A DNA stretch of 64,000 bases, from contig NZ_JALKAO010000001.1 of assembly GCF_023015985.1 (NCBI RefSeq), positions 558,001-622,000 on the forward strand, read 5' to 3'. The notes under the pieces are model-generated. The model did not search any database and was not told the origin of the DNA. It was given only the letters and a program-made list of their open reading frames with translations. The number at the start of each line of letters is the position of its first letter. Position 1 is the first letter of the stretch. Positions 58,987 through 64,000 of this stretch are shown piece after piece. Origin of the DNA: Marivita sp. S6314. Lineage in GTDB: Bacteria > Pseudomonadota > Alphaproteobacteria > Rhodobacterales > Rhodobacteraceae. A program made the translations under genes and the position numbers.

Positions 58987-60245
58987 AAGGCCCGCCAACC
59001 GATGTCGCGGCGGTAAAAGCCCTGCGGCCAATCAACCGCCTGCGCTTGTGCATAGGCGCGGTCACGCGCCTCTTGCAGGGTTGCGCCTCGGGCGGTGGCG
59101 TTCAGAACGCGGCCTCCGGTGGCGGTGATCTGGCCGTCCTTTTCCGACGTACCCGCGTGGAACATCATCTGGAAACTGTCTTCGGTCAGGGCGTCCAGCC
59201 CGCCGATCACGCTGCCTTTGTCGTACGCGCCGGGATAGCCCTGCGCCGCAAGAACCACAGTCATGGCGTGATCGTCGGCCCAATTGACACGCGCCTCGGG
59301 CAGACGGTCATCGGCGCAGGCATGCATCAGATCAAAGGCCTGTGCGCCCAGCCGCATCATCAGCACCTGACATTCCGGATCGCCAAAGCGCACATTGTAT
59401 TCCACCAGACGCGGCTGACCGTTTTCGATCATCAGACCAGCATACAGGATGCCCTGATACGGCGTTCCGCGTTTGGCCATTTCGGCCATGGTCGGTTTGA
59501 TGATCTCGTCCAGCGCCTTTTGCGCGATGGCGTCGGTCAGAACAGGCGCCGGGGAATAGGCGCCCATCCCGCCGGTGTTCAAACCGGTGTCGCCTTCGCC
59601 CACCCGCTTGTGATCCTGCGCGGTGCCCATGGGCAAAACGTCGGTGCCGTTGACCAGCACAAAGAAGGACGCCTCTTCGCCCTGCATGAATTCCTCGATC
59701 ACCACCTCGGCCCCGGCCCCGCCGAAAGCCCCGCTGAACATGTCGTCGATGGCGGTTTCCGCCTCGGCGACGGTTTCGGCGATGATCACGCCCTTGCCTG
59801 CGGCCAATCCATCCGCTTTGACCACGATGGGCGCGCCTTGGGATTGCACGTAGGCCTTGGCGCTTTCGGCGTCGGTGAAATGTCCGTAGGCCGCTGTTGG
59901 CGCATTGGCGGCGTCGCAGATTTCCTTGGTAAAGCTTTTGGAGGCTTCCAGCTTGGCCGCCGCCGCAGAGGGGCCGAACACCAGCAAACCGGCATCGCGC
60001 AGACGGTCCGCAACACCGGCGGCCAAGGGTGCTTCGGGGCCAACGATCACGAAGTCGATGCTATTTTCTTCGGCAAAGGTCACAACCGACCCGCCGTCTT
60101 CGATATCGAGCGTGGCGCAATCGGCGATCATCGCAATCCCGGCATTGCCCGGGGCCACGATCAGCTTGTCGCATTTCGGGTTTTGCATCACCGCCCAGGC
60201 CAGCGCGTGTTCGCGCCCGCCGCTTCCGAGGATCAGGATGTTCAT
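58983..60245 (-). CDS. purD: Phosphoribosylamine-glycine ligase
   Basis: 420-residue ATP-grasp enzyme, second step of purine synthesis. It begins MNILILGSGGREHALAW; the ATP-grasp core has VVKADGLAAGKGV and GEEASFFVLVNG, with EYNVRFGDPECQVLM near the C-terminal metal site. The start at 60245 matches the family; an upstream in-frame extension overlaps xseA on the other strand. Divergent from xseA with 76 bp between starts. Confidence 0.97.
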   Translation of the reverse strand: MNILILGSGGREHALAWAVMQNPKCDKLIVAPGNAGIAMIADCATLDIEDGGSVVTFAEENSIDFVIVGPEAPLAAGVADRLRDAGLLVFGPSAAAAKLEASKSFTKEICDAANAPTAAYGHFTDAESAKAYVQSQGAPIVVKADGLAAGKGVIIAETVAEAETAIDDMFSGAFGGAGAEVVIEEFMQGEEASFFVLVNGTDVLPMGTAQDHKRVGEGDTGLNTGGMGAYSPAPVLTDAIAQKALDEIIKPTMAEMAKRGTPYQGILYAGLMIENGQPRLVEYNVRFGDPECQVLMMRLGAQAFDLMHACADDRLPEARVNWADDHAMTVVLAAQGYPGAYDKGSVIGGLDALTEDSFQMMFHAGTSEKDGQITATGGRVLNATARGATLQEARDRAYAQAQAVDWPQGFYRRDIGWRAL

Positions 60246-60321
60246 GCGCGCGCCCTTCCGTGCTTTTCCTTGCCGTTGCGGCGTTCTAGGGTTGGGCGCA
60301 ACGAAGCGCAAGCGAGGCACC

Positions 60322-61872
60322 ATGTCCGATCTGATCGACGACCCGCGTCCGGGGCAGAACATGCCCGAATACACTGTGTCCGAAGTGTCCGGCGCAGTGA
60401 AGAAAACGCTGGAAAGCACCTTTGGCCGGATCAAGGTGCGCGGCGAGGTCGGCCGTGTGTTCACTGCGCGGTCCGGGCATCTGTATTATGACGTCAAGGA
60501 CGACAAGAACGTGCTGGCCTGCACCACCTGGAAAGGCCAGGTGTCGCAACTGTCTGTCGTGCCGGAGGAAGGGCTGGAGGTGGTGGTCACCGGGCGGATG
60601 ACGTCTTTTGGCGGGCAGTCCAAGTACAACCTGAATGTCGACGAGGTCACCGTTGCGGGCGAAGGCGCGCTGATGGCGATGCTGGAAAAGCGCAAGAAGG
60701 CGCTGGCCGCCGAAGGCTTGTTCGATCCCGCGCGCAAGAAGACGCTGCCTTACCTGCCGGATGTGATCGGGGTGATCACCTCGCCTTCGGGTGCGGTGAT
60801 TCGGGATATCCTGCACCGGTTGCGTGACCGCTTTCCGCGCAAGGTGCTGGTGTGGCCGGTTGCCGTGCAGGGCGCGAATTGCGCACCCGAGGTGGCCCGC
60901 GCGATTGCCGGGTTCAACGCCTTGACGCCCGGTGGAGCCCTGCCCCGGCCCGATCTGCTGATCGTGGCGCGCGGTGGCGGCAGTATCGAGGACCTCTGGG
61001 GGTTCAACGAAGAGATCGTGGCCCGCGCGGTATCCGCGTCGGACATTCCGCTGATCTCTGCGGTCGGACACGAGACAGACACCACGCTGATCGACTTTGT
61101 GTCGGACCAGCGCGCGCCCACGCCAACGGCGGCTGCCGAAATCGCAGTGCCGGTGCGGCTGGAACTGCTGGCATGGGTGAATGACCAAGAGGCCCGCATG
61201 TCGCGGGCTATGTTACAGCGCATGCAGACCCGCGATCAGCGCCTGCGCGATCTGTCACGCGCCCTGCCCCGGCCCGAGACCTTGCTGGCAGGACCAACGC
61301 AGCGGCTGGACCTGATGGTGGATCGCCTGCCCCGCGCCTTGACGCGGTCGGTGGACCTGCGTCGCGGGCGGCTGATCGAGGCGGCGGCCTCATTGCGCCC
61401 GTCGCTGCTGTCGCGCAGTCTGGCCGAACAACGCCGCCGGTTCGACGGATCGGCAGAGCGGCTGGCCCCGGGACTGGTGCGCGTGGTCGACACCAAACGC
61501 GAAGCGCTGGCACGTCGCGCGGACCGGTTGAGCGTGACCCCGATCCTACGCGATCTGGCGGTCAAGGAAGACCGGTTGAACGCGCTGACGCGCCGATTGT
61601 CTGCGGCGGGTCAGACGCAGGTCCGGGACTGGCGCAACCGTCTGGATGCGCTGGACCGACTGCGCGAAACGCTGGGGTACAAGGAAACGCTCAAACGCGG
61701 CTACGCGGTGGTGCGTGGCGACGGTGAGGTTGTCACCACGCGCAAGGGTGCCAAGGCCGCGAAAGCGTTGGAGATCGAATTTGCCGATGGCAGCATGGCC
61801 GTTGGTGCGAGTGCTGCGAAACCTGCGCCCAAAGCCAAGGCAAAGCCACCGGAACAGGGGTCGTTGTTCTGA
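60322..61872 (+). CDS. xseA: Exodeoxyribonuclease VII large subunit
   Basis: 516-residue catalytic subunit of exonuclease VII, which degrades single-stranded DNA in both directions. N-terminal OB fold (about 15-110, SEVSGAVKKTLESTFGRIKVRGEV), catalytic domain (VIGVITSPSGAVIRDIL, IVARGGGSIEDLWGFNEE, SAVGHETDTTLIDFVSD), then a long coiled coil. ATG at 60322 after GCGAGG. Two perfect palindromes follow its stop. Confidence 0.96.
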   Translation: MSDLIDDPRPGQNMPEYTVSEVSGAVKKTLESTFGRIKVRGEVGRVFTARSGHLYYDVKDDKNVLACTTWKGQVSQLSVVPEEGLEVVVTGRMTSFGGQSKYNLNVDEVTVAGEGALMAMLEKRKKALAAEGLFDPARKKTLPYLPDVIGVITSPSGAVIRDILHRLRDRFPRKVLVWPVAVQGANCAPEVARAIAGFNALTPGGALPRPDLLIVARGGGSIEDLWGFNEEIVARAVSASDIPLISAVGHETDTTLIDFVSDQRAPTPTAAAEIAVPVRLELLAWVNDQEARMSRAMLQRMQTRDQRLRDLSRALPRPETLLAGPTQRLDLMVDRLPRALTRSVDLRRGRLIEAAASLRPSLLSRSLAEQRRRFDGSAERLAPGLVRVVDTKREALARRADRLSVTPILRDLAVKEDRLNALTRRLSAAGQTQVRDWRNRLDALDRLRETLGYKETLKRGYAVVRGDGEVVTTRKGAKAAKALEIEFADGSMAVGASAAKPAPKAKAKPPEQGSLF

Positions 61873-61889
61873 GGCCTGAGAACCGGGGG

Positions 61890-61931
61890 AAGCGGCTTTA
61901 AAGCCGCTTGCAAGCCAATTCGAATTGGCTT
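61890..61931. repeat. Pair of perfect 20-bp palindromes
   Basis: AAGCGGCTTTAAAGCCGCTT (61890-61909) and AAGCCAATTCGAATTGGCTT (61912-61931), each fully self-complementary, 2 nt apart, 18 bp after the xseA stop. Same two-hairpin layout as the elements after glcB, ilvC, glmM and ppx but with different stems. No T-run follows. Confidence 0.85.
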
Positions 61932-62013
61932 GGTCCACGCCGGTTACACGGTGTTGTCCGTCCGGGCGCTTTGCCCCTTTGCTTTCGCCCGACGCCGCTT
62001 TAATCCTCGGGAT

Positions 62014-62826
62014 ATGAGAACACTTTTCCTTGGCGATGTCATGGGCCGTGCAGGCCGCGCAGCGATCACGAACCGGCTGGCCGATCTGCGCGCCCGGCTC
62101 AAGGTGGATTTCTGCGTGGTCAATGGCGAGAACGCGTCAAGCGGGGTGGGCCTGTCGGGGGCGCATGCCAAGGCCTTGCTGGATGCGGGCGTCGATTGCC
62201 TGACGCTGGGCGATCATGCGTTTGACCAGAAAGACATGCTGTCCTTTATCGACAGCGAACCGCGCATCCTGCGCCCGTTGAACTTTGCCAAGGTGGCCCC
62301 GGGTCGGGGGCACCGGCTGTTCACCGACGGGCGCGGACGCAAGATCCTTGTGCTGCAGGTGCTGGGTCAGGTCTTCATGAAGCGCGCGTTTGACGATCCG
62401 TTTTCTGCCGTGGACGCGGTGCTGCGGGCGCATCCGTTGGGCGGACAGGCGCAGATGATCCTTGTCGATGTGCATTGCGAAGCGACGTCGGAAAAAATGG
62501 GGATGGGGCATTTCTGCGATGGGCGGGCCAGCCTTGTGGTGGGCACCCATACCCATGTGCCCACCGGCGACGCGCAAATCCTGCCAGCGGGCACGGGATA
62601 CCTGACCGATGCGGGCATGTGTGGCGATTACAATTCGGTCATCGGGATGGAGAAAACCGAACCAATGCGCCGGTTTGTCACCGGGATGAGCAAGGGCCGC
62701 TTTCAGCCCGCCTTGGACGAGGCCACCTTGTCCGGTGTTCTGGTCGAAACCGATGATCGCACCGGCAAGGCAACCGCCATCCACATGATCCGCGATGGCG
62801 GGCGTCTGCAACCCAGCGCGCCGTGA
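62014..62826 (+). CDS. YmdB-type metallophosphoesterase (TIGR00282 family)
   Basis: 270-residue calcineurin-like phosphodiesterase. Metal-binding motifs: FLGDVMGRAGR (7-ish), VVNGENASSG, LTLGDHAFDQ, VDVHCEATSEK, VGTHTHVPTGDA. B. subtilis YmdB hydrolyses 2',3'-cyclic nucleotides (and cAMP), and affects biofilm and RNA turnover. The start at 62014 has only a weak ribosome binding site, but the family starts here. Overlaps the next gene (TGATG). Confidence 0.9.
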   Translation: MRTLFLGDVMGRAGRAAITNRLADLRARLKVDFCVVNGENASSGVGLSGAHAKALLDAGVDCLTLGDHAFDQKDMLSFIDSEPRILRPLNFAKVAPGRGHRLFTDGRGRKILVLQVLGQVFMKRAFDDPFSAVDAVLRAHPLGGQAQMILVDVHCEATSEKMGMGHFCDGRASLVVGTHTHVPTGDAQILPAGTGYLTDAGMCGDYNSVIGMEKTEPMRRFVTGMSKGRFQPALDEATLSGVLVETDDRTGKATAIHMIRDGGRLQPSAP

Positions 62827-63776
62827 TGATGCGGTTTTACCCGCTGCTTGTTCTGATCCTTGCAGGGGCTGCGTGGGGGGTCACACAGCCGCTGGCAAAA
62901 ATCGCCGTCAGTGAGGGCTACAAACCGATTGGCATTCTGTTCTGGCAGCTGTTGATCGGCGCGGCTGTGCTGTTCGGTGTGTGTCTGCTGCGGGGAACAC
63001 CGATGCGGTTTTCCAAACCCGATCTGCGCCTGTTTGTGATGATCGCGCTGATCGGGTCGGTCTTTCCCGGGATCACCTCGTATTCGGCCGCGGTTCATCT
63101 GCCCTCGGGGGTCCTGTCGATCCTGCTCAGCAGCATTCCCATGATCGCCTTCCCGATTGCGCTGGCCTTCGGGCATGAAACGTTTCGCTGGCGGCGTCTG
63201 GCCGGGTTGAGCCTTGGGTTCTGCGGCATCAGCCTGTTGATCCTGCCCGAGGCCAGCCTGCCCGACAGTGTCAAAACCATCTGGGTGTTCGTCGCGCTGT
63301 TTTCGTCGCTCTGCTATGCGCTGGAGGGCAATCTGGTGGCCCGCATGGGCACCAATGGGCTCGATCCCGTGCAGGTGCTGTGCGGCGCGTCGCTGGTCGG
63401 GGTGTGTGTTACCCTGCCGCTGGCCGTGGCCACGGACCAGTTCATCGCACCGTTTCGCGGCTGGGGCGCGCCGGATTGGGCCATCCTCGCGTCATCGCTG
63501 CTGCATGCCGCCGCCTATACCAGCTATGTCTGGCTGGTCGGGCGCGCGGGGCCGGTCTTTGCGGTGCAGATCAGCTATCTGGTGACGCTGTTCGGTGTCA
63601 CATGGGCCATGCTGTTTCTGGCCGAAAGCTATTCGCCGTATTTTTGGGCGGCCTTGGCGGTGATGCTGGCCGGGCTTGCGCTGGTGCAGCCCCGACCCAA
63701 GGCCGCGCTTGTGCCGCCCGGGCAACCCGGCCACACTGATCCCACCTCACGATCGGAGACCCCCGAACGGTGCTGA
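62826..63776 (+). CDS. DMT-superfamily (EamA) transporter
   Basis: 316-residue membrane protein with about ten helices in two EamA repeats, start LLVLILAGAAWGVTQPLAKI, and LPSGVLSILLSSIPMIAFPIAL. The C-terminus carries a ~25-residue polar tail. Starts at ATG 62826, sharing one base with the previous stop; a GTG at 62823 is also possible. The third EamA protein in the window. The substrate is unknown. Confidence 0.88.
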   Translation: MMRFYPLLVLILAGAAWGVTQPLAKIAVSEGYKPIGILFWQLLIGAAVLFGVCLLRGTPMRFSKPDLRLFVMIALIGSVFPGITSYSAAVHLPSGVLSILLSSIPMIAFPIALAFGHETFRWRRLAGLSLGFCGISLLILPEASLPDSVKTIWVFVALFSSLCYALEGNLVARMGTNGLDPVQVLCGASLVGVCVTLPLAVATDQFIAPFRGWGAPDWAILASSLLHAAAYTSYVWLVGRAGPVFAVQISYLVTLFGVTWAMLFLAESYSPYFWAALAVMLAGLALVQPRPKAALVPPGQPGHTDPTSRSETPERC

Positions 63777-64000
63777 CCACAGTGTTAGATCTCAGCCAGA
63801 CCACACAGGCCATGATGGCGCTTGGCACGGTTGTTGTCATGTTTGCCCTGTTCCTGCGGGAAACCTATCCAACCGAAGTGGTTGCGATCGGCGGGGTTGG
63901 CTTTCTGCTGGCCACCGGCGTGCTGCCCTATGCCGATGCGCTGGCGGTTCTGTCGAACCCGGCCCCTTGGACGATTGCGGCGATGTTTCTGGTGATGGGC
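63770..64000 (+). CDS. SLC13-family permease, N-terminal part
   Basis: The first 77 codons are visible; the rest lies outside the window. Two membrane helices (ALGTVVVMFALFLRETYPTEVVAIGGVGFLLATGVL) match the start of SLC13/TrkA-C divalent-anion permeases. The GTG start overlaps the previous gene by 7 bp, so it is likely the last gene of the same operon. Confidence 0.75.
   Translation, partial: MLTTVLDLSQTTQAMMALGTVVVMFALFLRETYPTEVVAIGGVGFLLATGVLPYADALAVLSNPAPWTIAAMFLVMG

Overview
The window is about 64 kb of GC-rich, densely coded chromosome from an alphaproteobacterium, most likely a marine Rhodobacteraceae (Roseobacter-group) species. This placement rests on family recognition and gene order, not on a search: malate synthase G, a short-type ProRS, the glyQ-...-DUF6446-glyS block, folB-folP-glmM, AI-2E/hdaA/ppk/ppx, pntA-pntB, a Hint-domain protein, and many short intergenic palindromes of the kind common in this family. 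I see no phage, insertion sequence, CRISPR array or rRNA operon, so the region reads as core genome.

Layout: 1-2.4 kb, a divergent cell-wall pair (L,D-transpeptidase, cut by the window edge, and a Tat-exported DUF882/YcbK protein). 2.4-4.4 kb, a GDSL autotransporter esterase. 4.5 kb, tRNA-Arg(CCG). 4.7-6.9 kb, glcB with a candidate operator. 7-8.7 kb, a photolyase/cryptochrome coupled to a DUF2256 zinc-ribbon protein. 8.8-13.6 kb, pepN, an SDR, a small membrane protein and a PlsC-type acyltransferase. 13.6-17.5 kb, an asparagine-synthetase-like enzyme, a lytic transglycosylase and an unknown protein. 17.5-21.2 kb, gatB, DUF4177, bolA and a J-domain protein, with a palindromic repeat scattered between them. 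21.3-23.8 kb, a class-V aminotransferase and the Hint protein. 23.8-26.2 kb, two Lrp/AsnC regulators divergent from ilvC, followed by a hairpin array. 26.3-29 kb, a DMT transporter converging on a protease-like protein without its catalytic residues. 29-36.1 kb, glyQ, an FkbM methyltransferase, DUF6446, glyS and a PPDK-like protein in one tight run. 36.3-40.4 kb, a SleB-type hydrolase and folB-folP-glmM. 40.4-43.3 kb, proS with a serine hydrolase, and a possible permuted papain-like protein. 43.4-50.7 kb, a HisKA_2 kinase, AI-2E transporter, hdaA, ppk and ppx. 50.8-56.4 kb, DUF3422, a HemG-like flavodoxin, a YdeI fragment-like protein and pntB/pntA. 56.5-64 kb, an ICMT-like methyltransferase, transporters, purD, xseA, a YmdB-type phosphodiesterase and the start of an SLC13 permease.

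The most unusual features are these. (1) A family of intergenic twin hairpins (ATGCG-type then CGTTT-type, usually 2 nt apart) sits at the 3' ends of glcB, ilvC, glmM and ppx, with paired compensatory changes between copies. A related pair of perfect 20-bp palindromes follows xseA. (2) A trypsin-fold protein has lost all three catalytic residues. (3) FolB is fused to a domain resembling the C-terminal half of an amino-acid-kinase fold. (4) A PPDK relative keeps the catalytic His and Cys at exactly the expected spacing, but its nucleotide-binding part is strongly diverged. (5) An FkbM methyltransferase lies between the two glycyl-tRNA synthetase subunit genes. All functional statements come from reading motifs; no database search was possible.
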